A stretch of 51,561 nucleotides of DNA from a virus, in the IMG/VR virus record IMGVR_UViG_3300028558_000035, positions 1 to 51,561 of that record, one strand, 5' to 3'. The position numbers and the translations under genes were made by a program. The notes below the pieces were generated by a model, which did no database searches, was not told where the DNA came from, and worked only from the letters and a program-made list of their open reading frames with translations. Positions 12,409 through 20,461 of this stretch are shown here, piece by piece; position 1 is the stretch's first letter, and every line of letters begins with the position of its first letter.

Positions 12409-13332
12409 ATGGGCGAGCTCGTTGATCCGCTCGCCTCGGTCCGGGCCTATCTGTCGGCCGAGAAATCCGACAACACGCGGCGGGCCTACGCGAGCGACTT
12501 CGCCCACTATACCGCCTGGTGTGATGCTCACGATCTCCGGGCAATGCCCGGCGATCCGGTTTCCGTTGCAAGGTATATAGCCGAGCTCGCCGACTGCGGG
12601 CTGAAGGCCTCCTCGATAGAGCGGCGCTGCGCCGCCATCCGCTACGCCCACAAGGCGGCCGGCCACGAACCGCCGACCGGCGCCGAGGGCGTCAAGGCGG
12701 TGCTGCGTGGGATCCGCCGGTCGAAGGGCGTCAAGCCGACGCGCAAGGCGCCGGCCGACGCCGCGGCGATCGGCGCCATGCTCGAGCAGCTACCGGCGAC
12801 ACTCGCCGGGATCCGCGATCGCGCGCTGCTGCTGATCGGATTGTCGGCCGCGCTGAGGCGGTCGGAGCTTGTTGACTTAAAAGTCAACGACGTCGAGCGC
12901 CGCGGCGCCGGCGTCATCCTCCACATCCGTAGATCGAAGACGGACCAGGAGGGCAGGGGTCACCGGATCCCGGTGCCGGCCGGCCGCAAGCTCAGGCCGG
13001 TCGCCGCGCTCGAGGCCTGGCTCGAAGCCGCCTGCATTACGCAGGGGCCTATCTTTCGTGAGATCGATCGCCACGGCCACGTCGGCCAGGCGGCGCTGTC
13101 GGGGCGGTCGGTTGCGCGCATCGTCAAGCGCGCAGCGCGCGCAGCGGGGCTGGATGAGGCGATCTTCTCCGGTCACTCGCTGCGCGCCGGTTTCGTGACG
13201 CAGGCCCTGGCCGATGGAGTCGACACATTAAAGGCGATGAAGATCACGCGTCACGCGGATCCGCGCTCCCTGGCGATCTACGATCGCCGCGAAGCCGAGC
13301 TCGAGGACCACGCGGGAAAGGGCTTTCTGTGA
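12409..13332 (+). CDS. Second tyrosine recombinase (XerD-like), 307 aa
   Basis: The N-terminal SAM-like core-binding domain spans residues 9-105 (NTRRAYASDFAHYTAWCDAH). The catalytic domain shows all expected residues: R150 (ALRRSEL), K177 (SKTDQEG), H256-S-L-R259, H282 and Y291 (LAIYDRR). The open frame extends upstream to 12292 through the inverted-repeat array, but the ATG at 12409 fits the domain start better. Unlike the first integrase it lies in the rightward early block, away from attP. It might resolve multimers, act at a second site or drive inversion; no invertible segment was evident. Confidence 0.85.
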   Translation: MGELVDPLASVRAYLSAEKSDNTRRAYASDFAHYTAWCDAHDLRAMPGDPVSVARYIAELADCGLKASSIERRCAAIRYAHKAAGHEPPTGAEGVKAVLRGIRRSKGVKPTRKAPADAAAIGAMLEQLPATLAGIRDRALLLIGLSAALRRSELVDLKVNDVERRGAGVILHIRRSKTDQEGRGHRIPVPAGRKLRPVAALEAWLEAACITQGPIFREIDRHGHVGQAALSGRSVARIVKRAARAAGLDEAIFSGHSLRAGFVTQALADGVDTLKAMKITRHADPRSLAIYDRREAELEDHAGKGFL

Positions 13333-13523
13333 CCGCGGGATCCGCGCCGAAGGAATTGCCTCCTCGCCGTAGCTCGGTCGTGCACTGCTGGGTCACTGCC
13401 GCGATTGCTGAGGCACTCAGCAAAGAGGCCCGTCGCCGCGGTGTCCACCCGGATCGGCTCGCCGCCGATCTTCTGACCATCTTTGTCGGCGAGAATTGGA
13501 TTTCGGACATCGTCGAGCGCTGA
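13329..13523 (+). CDS. Small ribbon-helix-helix-like protein, 64 aa
   Basis: A GTG start at 13329 overlaps the recombinase stop. After a proline-rich leader, the sequence SSVVHCWVTAAIAEALSKEA then RRRGVHPDRLAADLLTIFV fits a short strand followed by two helices, as in Arc/MetJ-type DNA-binding proteins. The stop overlaps the start of the small terminase gene (TGATG). A regulatory role for the late genes is possible but unproven. Confidence 0.5.
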   Translation: MTAGSAPKELPPRRSSVVHCWVTAAIAEALSKEARRRGVHPDRLAADLLTIFVGENWISDIVER

Positions 13524-14200
13524 TGCCGATCCTCAAAAACGCCAAGCATGAAGCCGTTTTAGCGGCCTTTATTGCAAATTCGGATCGCGTCGGTTGGCGC
13601 GCGTATCGGTCCGTCTACCCGAAATCGTCGCAGCGCGCGGCGGAGACGGCGTGGTCGCGGCTGATGAAGGATGCTGAGTTCTCAGCACGCCACGACGAGC
13701 TCGTCGGGGCGGTCACCGAAGAGGCCAAGCGGGCCGCGGTGATGGATCTCACCGAGGTGCTCGAGGAGCTCTCGAAGCTCGGCCGATCGAACATCCAGAA
13801 CGTCGTCGCCGGCGGCGACACCACGGCCGATGTGATCCAGGCGCTGCGCGACATGGCGCCGGAGCATGCTGCGGCGATCAAGACGCTGATCACCGAGACC
13901 TACATGGAAGGGTCCGGTGATGACGCGCGCGAAGTGAAGCGCGTGAAGGTCGAACTGCACGACAAGAAGGGCGCTCTCTCGGAGCTGCGCCGGCATTTCG
14001 AACCGGACAAGCACGAGCACACGGGCAAGGATGGCAAGCCGATCGAGGTTGCCGACGCGACCGAGCCGCTCGACGAATTGGATGTGGCGCGCCGCATCGC
14101 GTTCCTGCTGGAGCGCGCTGCGCGTGCGCCGGTAAAGCCTGCAGCTGCGGCCAAGGCCGGTGCGAAGGCAAAGCCGAAGCCGAAGGCAAAAGCGAGGTAG
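13523..14200 (+). CDS. terS: Terminase small subunit, 225 aa
   Basis: The protein begins MPILKNAKHEAVLAAFIANS and continues with the classic small-terminase helix-turn-helix region (WRAYRSVYPKSSQRAAETAW, SRLMKDAEFSARHDELV). A central helical oligomerisation region follows, with LHDKKGALSELRRHFEPDKH, and the protein ends in an alanine-lysine-proline tail (AKAGAKAKPKPKAKAR). It should recognise the phage packaging site and load the large subunit. Three small genes separate it from terL, which is unusual. The ATG at 13523 overlaps the previous stop. Confidence 0.85.
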   Translation: MPILKNAKHEAVLAAFIANSDRVGWRAYRSVYPKSSQRAAETAWSRLMKDAEFSARHDELVGAVTEEAKRAAVMDLTEVLEELSKLGRSNIQNVVAGGDTTADVIQALRDMAPEHAAAIKTLITETYMEGSGDDAREVKRVKVELHDKKGALSELRRHFEPDKHEHTGKDGKPIEVADATEPLDELDVARRIAFLLERAARAPVKPAAAAKAGAKAKPKPKAKAR

Positions 14201-14203
14201 ATT

Positions 14204-14554
14204 ATGGCCAATGTGCTGAATTCGCTCGCGACGATCTGCGTCGAAGAGCCGGGCTGCAATCCGCGTTCGGCGCCGAGCTACGTGTCGTCGCGCCTGCTTG
14301 CGGCAGCGACTGCGGAGTCGATCACCATTCCGGCTGGCTCGGCGTACGTGCGCCTCGCCGGCACGGCGGACTTTTACTACGTCTTTGGTGCGGGACCGGC
14401 CACGGTGCCGGGCGACATCGACGACGGCACGGCCTGCGAGCTCGTGAAGCAGCAGGGCGATGCGGACTGGCTCATCATTCCGCCGGGCGCGACCACGATG
14501 AGCGTCATCAGCGCCGGCACGCCGATCGTTACGGCGAGCTTCTACAAGACCTGA
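14204..14554 (+). CDS. Putative virion-associated protein, 116 aa
   Basis: The sequence MANVLNSLATICVEEPGCNP continues with beta-rich segments ESITIPAGSAYVRLAGTADF, YYVFGAGPATVPGDIDDG and WLIIPPGATTMSVISAGTP. This reads like a small beta-sandwich structural protein, such as a head decoration protein. It lies between the terminase genes with 3 nt after terS. No name can be given; structural assignment rests on composition and position. Confidence 0.55.
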   Translation: MANVLNSLATICVEEPGCNPRSAPSYVSSRLLAAATAESITIPAGSAYVRLAGTADFYYVFGAGPATVPGDIDDGTACELVKQQGDADWLIIPPGATTMSVISAGTPIVTASFYKT

Positions 14555-14616
14555 CCTGATTTCCGCGCCGCGCGGATCTTCGCGGCTCCCCTACATCAGC
14601 TCTCGAGGAGACTGCG

Positions 14617-14973
14617 ATGGCTCTGCAAAACCTTGCGGACAAGGTCCTGCTTTGGCTCCACGGCCGCCGGCTCGGTATCGTTGGCGACGGTCAGACGGGC
14701 GGCCAGTCGGCCCTCGTGCTCGACGGCGTGCCGATCGCGTGCACGCGCTCGGACATCGTCGTCACCACGCTCGGCCACAACGGCGCCGGCGCCGTCGCGG
14801 TTGCCGGCGTGCAGGTCGGCGACAACGTCCTCAACGTCACCAACCTGACCACGCCCGGCGACGTCACCGCGAGCTTCGAGTCGACGGCGACCGTGGCCGG
14901 CCAGGTGCAGCAGACCGCGGCGACCGACCTCTCGGCCGCGGTGCTGATGTTCCAGGTCCAGCCGCAGAGCTGA
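14617..14973 (+). CDS. Putative structural protein, 118 aa
   Basis: A tcgaggagactgcg ribosome-binding region precedes ATG at 14617. The protein (MALQNLADKVLLWLHGRRLG) has a repetitive beta-sandwich-like body with DIVVTTLGHNGAGAVAVAGV and VGDNVLNVTNLTTPGDVTAS, resembling immunoglobulin-like or decoration proteins. It could decorate the head or tail. The family is not recognised. The 163 nt after it (14974-15136) contain no gene I can support. Confidence 0.55.
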   Translation: MALQNLADKVLLWLHGRRLGIVGDGQTGGQSALVLDGVPIACTRSDIVVTTLGHNGAGAVAVAGVQVGDNVLNVTNLTTPGDVTASFESTATVAGQVQQTAATDLSAAVLMFQVQPQS

Positions 14974-15136
14974 TCCAGATCGCCGCGGCGTAAGCCGCGC
15001 AGTAGGTCCGCTTCAGACCAGCCGGAGAATGGCCCTGGCGCCTGAAGGTCGGGATGCCGGTCACGCGTGCTCCACGCGCGCTCACTGACCGGCCGGCCCC
15101 GGCAGCGGCGGAATTCCTTCAACCTGAGGAGAGCAC

Positions 15137-15553
15137 ATGAGCCTGGTAGCGAAAGTCGAGCAGCTCTACGCCGAAGCCGGCGATGGTCTGCTGAACGCGT
15201 TGAAGCATGTCGCCGGCGAGGTCGAGAAGATCGGCGGCGGCGGTGTCGACGTCGCGAAGCTCGAGGCCGAGATCAAAACGGCGTTCGAGGCGAAGACGAG
15301 CGAGATGCTTGCGTCGCTGCACGACCAGGTCGCCAAGGAGATGGCCGCCATCGCCGGCGGCGTGGGCGATCTGCAGGTGCGTATCGCTGCGCTCGAGCAT
15401 CAGGTGCCGCAGCTGCCGCAGGAGCCGCCGGTGAACACTGGCTCTGGCCAGTCGCAGGAGCATCAGCCGGCCGATCCTGCTCAGGTTCAGCCGCAGTCCG
15501 GCACGCCGCCGGCGCAGACCACCGGCACTGCGCAGGGCGGCAATCCGACCTGA
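15137..15553 (+). CDS. Coiled-coil protein with disordered tail, 138 aa
   Basis: A tgaggagagcac site precedes ATG at 15137. Residues 1-95 are helical (MSLVAKVEQLYAEAGDGLLN, ALKHVAGEVEKIGGGGVDVA, EAKTSEMLASLHDQVAKEMA) with a coiled-coil end (LQVRIAALEHQVPQL). The last 40 residues are proline/glutamine-rich and likely disordered. It lies just before the large terminase. It may be a packaging accessory or minor virion protein; the role is unknown. Confidence 0.6.
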   Translation: MSLVAKVEQLYAEAGDGLLNALKHVAGEVEKIGGGGVDVAKLEAEIKTAFEAKTSEMLASLHDQVAKEMAAIAGGVGDLQVRIAALEHQVPQLPQEPPVNTGSGQSQEHQPADPAQVQPQSGTPPAQTTGTAQGGNPT

Positions 15554-15558
15554 TCTGA

Positions 15559-17118
15559 ATGAGCGCGCTTGACGAGCTGCTCGCGCGCGTCAAAGCACTC
15601 CCTGCGAAGGAACGCGAGGCGATCGAGCGCGAGGCGCTCGCGGCGACCGCCTCGCATCGCTGGGTCCCAAACGTCGGGCCTCAGACGGCCGCGTATTTCT
15701 GCGAGGCGGATGAGCTGCTGTATGGCGGCGAGGCCGGCGGCGGAAAGAGCGACCTGCTGCTCGGCCTGGCGCTCAACGAGCACACGCGGGCCCGCGTTCT
15801 CCGCCGCATCGACGCCGACGCCGGCGATCTCGGCAATCGGCTCGTCGAGATCCTCGGCACGAATACCGGGTATCGGTCGACGCCACCGACCTGGCGGCAG
15901 GGCCAGAAATTCGTCGAGCTGCGCGGTTGCCAGCTCGAGCGCGACAAGCAGCGCTTCAAGGGCAAGGCGCGAGACTTCATCGGCTACGATGAGCTCGCCG
16001 ACTTCCTCGAGAGCCAGTACGTCTTCATCAACACCTGGAACCGGTCGACCAACCCGAGCCAGCGCTGCCGCGTTGTCGGCGCCACTAACGGGCCGACGAC
16101 GGCGGAAGGGCAGTGGATCCTGCGGCGCTGGGCGCCGTGGCTCGATCCGAAACATCCGCGGCCTGCCAAGGACGGCGAGCTGCGCTGGTTCCTGCAGATG
16201 GGGGGCCAGGACACCGAGGTCGACGGGCCCGGCCCGCATGACGTCGGCGGCCGCATGCTGCGCGCGACGTCGCGCACGTTCATTCGCTCGCGGCTGTCGG
16301 ACAATCCCGACCTCGCGCGCACCGATTACGCCACCAAGCTTGATGGCCTGCCGGAGGAGCTGCGGCGCGTCTACCGCGACGGCGACTTCACGGTCGGCCT
16401 GAAGGACAGCGACTATCAGGTCATTCCCACGGCCTGGGTCGAAGCGGCGATGCAGCGCTGGTCGGAGAAGCCTCCGGCGCGCCTGGCAATGAGTGCGGTC
16501 GCGGTCGACGTCGCGCCTGGTGGCGGCGACAACCGCGTCATCGGCTATCGCTACGGCGCCTGGGTTGGGCCGCTCGACTCGGAAAAGCAGGTCGATCGCA
16601 CCGGCCGCATCACGGCCGCGAAGGTTGTGGAGGTCCGGCGCGATCGCTGCCCGGTCATCGTCGACGTCGGCGGCGGGTGGGGCGGCGACACCGTCATCGC
16701 GCTCAAGGACAACGGCATCGAGAACGTGGTCGCCTTCAACGGCGTGGTGCAGTCGACCGCCAAGACGCGCGACGGCAAGCTCGGCTTCTACAACAAGCGC
16801 GCCGAGTCCTACTGGCGCCTGCGCGAGGAGCTCGACCCGTCCCAGGAGGGCGGCTCGGCGATCGCGTTGCCGCCGGATCAGGAGCTCAAGGGTGACCTGA
16901 CCGCGGTCCATTGGAAGCTTACGACGCGCGGGATCTTGCTCGAGGACAAGAAAGACATCGTCGAGCTGCTCGGCCGATCGCCGGACAAGGGCGACACGGT
17001 CGCGATGCTGGTGTCAGAAGGCAATCGCGCGATCGCACGCGCGGTCCGCGCTGGCCAGCAAGGCAACCGGCCGCAGACCGCGAACGTCGGCTTCTCGCAG
17101 TTCAAGAACCGCCGATGA
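15559..17118 (+). CDS. terL: Terminase large subunit, 519 aa
   Basis: This is the packaging motor and nuclease. Walker A is G57-E-A-G-G-G-K63-S64 (YGGEAGGGKSDLLLG). Walker B is about D144-E145 (DFIGYDELADF). Motif III-like VVGATNGP follows. The nuclease domain begins near D317 (VAVDVAPGGGDNRVIGYRYG), with a second acidic strand VIVDVGGGWGGDTVIALKD. The length is normal for podovirus terminases. Translation starts 5 nt after the preceding stop and its stop overlaps the next ATG. Confidence 0.93.
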   Translation: MSALDELLARVKALPAKEREAIEREALAATASHRWVPNVGPQTAAYFCEADELLYGGEAGGGKSDLLLGLALNEHTRARVLRRIDADAGDLGNRLVEILGTNTGYRSTPPTWRQGQKFVELRGCQLERDKQRFKGKARDFIGYDELADFLESQYVFINTWNRSTNPSQRCRVVGATNGPTTAEGQWILRRWAPWLDPKHPRPAKDGELRWFLQMGGQDTEVDGPGPHDVGGRMLRATSRTFIRSRLSDNPDLARTDYATKLDGLPEELRRVYRDGDFTVGLKDSDYQVIPTAWVEAAMQRWSEKPPARLAMSAVAVDVAPGGGDNRVIGYRYGAWVGPLDSEKQVDRTGRITAAKVVEVRRDRCPVIVDVGGGWGGDTVIALKDNGIENVVAFNGVVQSTAKTRDGKLGFYNKRAESYWRLREELDPSQEGGSAIALPPDQELKGDLTAVHWKLTTRGILLEDKKDIVELLGRSPDKGDTVAMLVSEGNRAIARAVRAGQQGNRPQTANVGFSQFKNRR

Positions 17119-17381
17119 CGCGCTTCCTCAACGGCAGCGAGTCGGCGGTGCCGTTCTCGGATCGCAAGCTCGAGACCGATGGTGATCGCGTCCCATGGAC
17201 GCTCGAGGAGCTGGTCGAAGCCCAGTGCATGGGCTGCGCCGGTGCGAGCTCGGCCGAGATCGCCGAGCGCCTTGGCCGTGGCGTGGGCGATGTCGAGCGC
17301 AAGCTCAACGTCGATCGCGTGCCGCGGCCGCCGCGCGAAACGACCGCCGGCGTGGGATTCCCTAACCTGAAGAGGCGCTGA
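17115..17381 (+). CDS. Small helix-turn-helix-like protein, 88 aa
   Basis: The ATG at 17115 overlaps the terL stop. The sequence MTRFLNGSESAVPFSDRKLE is followed by WTLEELVEAQCMGCAGASSA and EIAERLGRGVGDVERKLNVD. The latter looks like a sigma-region-4-type helix-turn-helix. It could be a late regulator or DNA-binding packaging accessory. Evidence is limited to the HTH pattern and position. Confidence 0.55.
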   Translation: MTRFLNGSESAVPFSDRKLETDGDRVPWTLEELVEAQCMGCAGASSAEIAERLGRGVGDVERKLNVDRVPRPPRETTAGVGFPNLKRR

Positions 17382-17842
17382 TGAGCGAAGCTCGCAAGAC
17401 CGGGCTCGACGATCCGCTGCTCGCCGCGCTCGTGGCAAAGCTGCCGGCGCCGGGCAATCCGTGGCCGCGCGGGCAGCGCGTCAACTGGATGCGCATGATC
17501 GCGATGGCGCTCAACGAGGCCTATGGCCTCGAGGAGCCGATTGTCATCACCGACATCGAGCCGGCGCGTACGCCGCTGTCGCGCAGCCTGCGCATCGTCA
17601 CCGACGATGCCGATGGCGCCGCAGCGCCCGTCGCTGTGGCGCGGCCGCGCTACGTCATCGATCCGCAGGGTTTTGCGCTCTGTGACAGCAAGGCGATCGA
17701 CCCCGAGGACGTGCCCGCCGGCGAGGTCCTCGTCGACGAGCGCAGCGCCGCAGAGCAGGGCGATCTGAGCACCGTCTACTGGAAGACGGGCGGTGTGCGG
17801 AAGCCCGAGGCGATCACCAATCTGAAACTGAGGGCCGCGTAA
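17381..17842 (+). CDS. Unknown virion-region protein, 153 aa
   Basis: ATG at 17381 overlaps the previous stop. The N-terminal 55 residues resemble a helical motif also seen next to phage terminases (LLAALVAKLPAPGNPWPRGQ, RVNWMRMIAMALNEAYGL). The rest is beta-rich (YVIDPQGFALCDSKAIDPED and VYWKTGGVRKPEA). No family is recognised. Its stop overlaps the ATG of the proline-rich gene. Confidence 0.6.
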   Translation: MSEARKTGLDDPLLAALVAKLPAPGNPWPRGQRVNWMRMIAMALNEAYGLEEPIVITDIEPARTPLSRSLRIVTDDADGAAAPVAVARPRYVIDPQGFALCDSKAIDPEDVPAGEVLVDERSAAEQGDLSTVYWKTGGVRKPEAITNLKLRAA

Positions 17843-18105
17843 TGACCCAGATGTTCACCAAGGCGCAGACGCCGGCGGACGTGCCGCCGCCGCCGCCTCC
17901 GACGCCGACGCCTCCGCCGCCGATGCCCGATCCCTATGGCGTTGCGAGCAAGGAAGCCTCGCGCCAGGCGGCGCTGACCGCCGCGGGCCGATCGGGTCGT
18001 AGCGCCAGCATCCTCACCACGGCCCAGGGTCGCTCGACGATCGCCGGCGGCGGGAGCAGCAGCTCTGCCGCGCCGTATTCGAGCCCGGTGCTCGGCGGCA
18101 AATGA
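17842..18105 (+). CDS. Proline-rich protein before portal, 87 aa
   Basis: The N-terminus is almost pure proline (residues 14-31), followed by MPDPYGVASKEASRQAALTA and a serine/glycine tail with TAQGRSTIAGGGSSSSAA. Short proteins of this composition often precede the portal gene in BPP-1/T7-like phages. The polyproline stretch suggests a flexible scaffold-like linker. The stop overlaps the portal ATG. Confidence 0.6.
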   Translation: MTQMFTKAQTPADVPPPPPPTPTPPPPMPDPYGVASKEASRQAALTAAGRSGRSASILTTAQGRSTIAGGGSSSSAAPYSSPVLGGK

Positions 18106-19808
18106 AATCACGCTGCCGCGAGCTGATCGAGATCGGCGATCGCGAATTCTCGAAGCGTTTCCCGCTGCTGACGCTGTGGCAGACGTTCGCCGAGAACTTC
18201 TATCCGATCCGCGCCGACTTCACGCGCGCGCGCTACATCTCCGAGGAATTCGCCAGCTACCTCATGACCGGCCGCCCGGTGCTGGCGCATCGTGAGCTCT
18301 CGAGCTCGCTGAGCGCCATCCTGCGCCCGCCGGGCATGCCCTGGTCGAAGGCGCAGACCGACATCGATGCGGTCAACAAGGACCGCTCGTCGGCCGCGTG
18401 GCTCGCCGGTTGCGACGACGTCATGCGCGGCGTCTTCAACGATCGGCGCTCGCAGTTCAAGCGCGCCACCAAGGAAGGCGACGCGGACTACGTGCTGACC
18501 GGGCAGTGCGTGATCGAGCCGCGCATCAACGCCATGCGCGACGGCATGTTGTTCCGCTGCTGGCACCTGCGCGATTGCGTTTGGACGGAGAGCGCCGAGC
18601 TCGTCATCGACAGCTTTCACCGCAAGTGGGCGCCGGAGGCGCGCCAGCTGCAGCGCTTCGGCGCGTCGCAGAACTGGCAGATGAGCAGCCAGCTCGACGA
18701 CAAGGTCAAGAAGGACCCGGGCCGCAAGATCAACTGCCGCGCCATCGTGCTGCCGGCTGATGAGTACGACTCGTTCGGCAAGGACGAGGAGGGCTACACC
18801 CGCAAGCGCAATCCGAAGATGCCGTTCGTGAGCATCGTCGTCGACGAGGAGCACGACACGATCCTCGAGGAGGTGCCGCAGCGCAAGCTCGGCTACGTCG
18901 TGCCGCGCTGGGTGACGATCGGCGGCTTCTCGCAATACGCCTATTCGCCGTCGGCGATCGTGGCGCTGCCCGATGGCCGGATGCTTCAGCAAATGACGCT
19001 GATGCTGCTGGAGATCGGCTCGAAGATCGTCGACCCGCCGATGAAGGCCGTCGGCGACGCCATCCAGGGCGGCGTGAACCTCTACGCCGGCGCCATCAAC
19101 TGGGTCGATCCGGACTACGACGAGCGCACCGGCTCGGTGCTCGAGCCCATGCAGTTCCACCCGGAAGGGCTCAACTGGGGCACCGAATACGAGGACAAGA
19201 TCGAGAAGGTCATCAACGAGGCCTTCTACCTCAACGTGCTCAATCTGCCTGAGTACGACGAGAAGGAGATGACGGCGTTCGAATACGGCGAGCGGATGAA
19301 GCAGTTCATCCGTCGCGCGACGCCGCTCTTCGACCCGATCCGCGAGGAATACAACGGCGCGCTCTGCGACGACGTCTTCGACACCTTGCTGCACATGGGC
19401 GCGTTCGGTTCGCCGCTCGACATGCCGCCGGCGCTGCGCGGGCGCGAGGTCAGCTTCAAGTTCCGCGATCCGCTCGTGGCGGCCGAGGAAGAGGGCACCA
19501 CCAACAGCTTCAAGAACCTCGCCCAGCTGCTCGGCGCGGCGATGCAGATCGATCCGACGCTGGCGGCCGACGTCGACACCGACACGGCCTTCCGCGATGC
19601 GGTGCCGGGCACCGGTGCAAAGCCGACCTGGCTGCGCGACAGGGACCAGGCCGACCAGCTCAAGGCGCAGCAGCGTCAGCAGCAGCAGCAGGACGCTGCG
19701 GCGGCCCGCCTCGGCGCCGTCGCGGACAACGGCAGCAAGATGGCGAACGCCGTCGAGAACGTCGGCGACGCCGCCACCGCGCTGCAGAAGGCGGGGCTGA
19801 CACAGTGA
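18102..19808 (+). CDS. Portal protein (T7-like head-to-tail connector), 568 aa
   Basis: The whole sequence follows the podovirus head-to-tail connecting protein: FENFYPIRADFT-type N-terminus (FAENFYPIRADFTRARYISE), HRELSSSLSAILRPPGMPW, MLFRCWHLRDCVWTE, the central DEEHDTILEEVPQRKLGYVV segment, WVDPDYDERTGSVLEPMQ, and LPEYDEKEMTAFEYGERMKQ near the C-terminus, ending in a glutamine-rich coil. It forms the dodecameric ring through which DNA is packaged and to which the tail binds. It is translationally coupled to its neighbours by overlaps on both sides. Confidence 0.93.
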   Translation: MKSRCRELIEIGDREFSKRFPLLTLWQTFAENFYPIRADFTRARYISEEFASYLMTGRPVLAHRELSSSLSAILRPPGMPWSKAQTDIDAVNKDRSSAAWLAGCDDVMRGVFNDRRSQFKRATKEGDADYVLTGQCVIEPRINAMRDGMLFRCWHLRDCVWTESAELVIDSFHRKWAPEARQLQRFGASQNWQMSSQLDDKVKKDPGRKINCRAIVLPADEYDSFGKDEEGYTRKRNPKMPFVSIVVDEEHDTILEEVPQRKLGYVVPRWVTIGGFSQYAYSPSAIVALPDGRMLQQMTLMLLEIGSKIVDPPMKAVGDAIQGGVNLYAGAINWVDPDYDERTGSVLEPMQFHPEGLNWGTEYEDKIEKVINEAFYLNVLNLPEYDEKEMTAFEYGERMKQFIRRATPLFDPIREEYNGALCDDVFDTLLHMGAFGSPLDMPPALRGREVSFKFRDPLVAAEEEGTTNSFKNLAQLLGAAMQIDPTLAADVDTDTAFRDAVPGTGAKPTWLRDRDQADQLKAQQRQQQQQDAAAARLGAVADNGSKMANAVENVGDAATALQKAGLTQ

Positions 19809-20071
19809 CCGCCGCCGTCGAGCTCACGCCCTGGGAGCACGTCGAGCACGTCCGGCCGACGGCCGAGCTCGAGAAGCTCGTCGGCGAGCCGAACAGCTTT
19901 GCCTCCTGGCCGCCCTTCTACCGGGCGCAGGCGCTCAAATCGTTCAAGCGCGGCGCCGAGATCGGCCACGTCGCCAGCGACTTCGATCAATCGACGATCG
20001 TCGGCACGGTGGATTACCGGCAGGCCGACACGCTGGAGCTGCGCGCCCGCTGGGCGCCGCCGGTGAGCTGA
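19805..20071 (+). CDS. Small virion-region protein, 88 aa
   Basis: The GTG at 19805 overlaps the portal stop. The sequence includes TAELEKLVGEPNSFASWPPF, YRAQALKSFKRGAEIGHVAS and VGTVDYRQADTLELRARWAP. I do not recognise the family. Position between portal and the Bbp19-like gene suggests a minor head or assembly protein. Confidence 0.55.
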   Translation: MTAAVELTPWEHVEHVRPTAELEKLVGEPNSFASWPPFYRAQALKSFKRGAEIGHVASDFDQSTIVGTVDYRQADTLELRARWAPPVS

Positions 20072-20072
20072 C

Positions 20073-20429
20073 ATGCGCGCACCTCGCGGGTCCGTAGCGC
20101 CACCGCCGCGCAAGCCGAAAGCGACTGACGGCAAGCTGCGCATGCCGTGGCAGATGCCGAACGGCCCGCTGGCGATCGAGGACGCAGACATCTTCGCCCT
20201 GCAGGCGCTGCAGCAGGGCAAGGCAAACGCCGGCCAACAGCAGCGCGTCCTGACGCTCATCATCGACAAGCTCTGCGAGGAAAGCCGGATGAGCTTTTAC
20301 CCGGGCGGCGATGACGGCCGCCGGGCGTCCGACTTTGCCGAGGGCAAGCGCTGGCCCGCGTCGCAGATCAAGCGGCTGCTGCGCATGCGGCCGGACCATC
20401 GCGACCAATCTCCGCCGAGCGGCGAATAG
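20073..20429 (+). CDS. Bbp19-like phage protein, 118 aa
   Basis: The C-terminal half, with QQRVLTLIIDKLCEESRMSF, YPGGDDGRRASDFAEGKRW and SQIKRLLRM, matches from memory the small Bbp19-type proteins found between portal and scaffold genes in BPP-1-like podoviruses. Their exact role is unknown. The N-terminal 50 residues are proline/lysine-rich. ATG lies 1 nt after the previous stop. Confidence 0.65.
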   Translation: MRAPRGSVAPPPRKPKATDGKLRMPWQMPNGPLAIEDADIFALQALQQGKANAGQQQRVLTLIIDKLCEESRMSFYPGGDDGRRASDFAEGKRWPASQIKRLLRMRPDHRDQSPPSGE

Positions 20430-20461
20430 CCGGCGGACCTGACTAACCTGGGAGACTATCC

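Noticed and set aside
14563-14577. Terminator at TCCGCGC/GCGCGGA
   Set aside because: The dyad has a loop of one base and no T tract after it, so it is not an intrinsic terminator.
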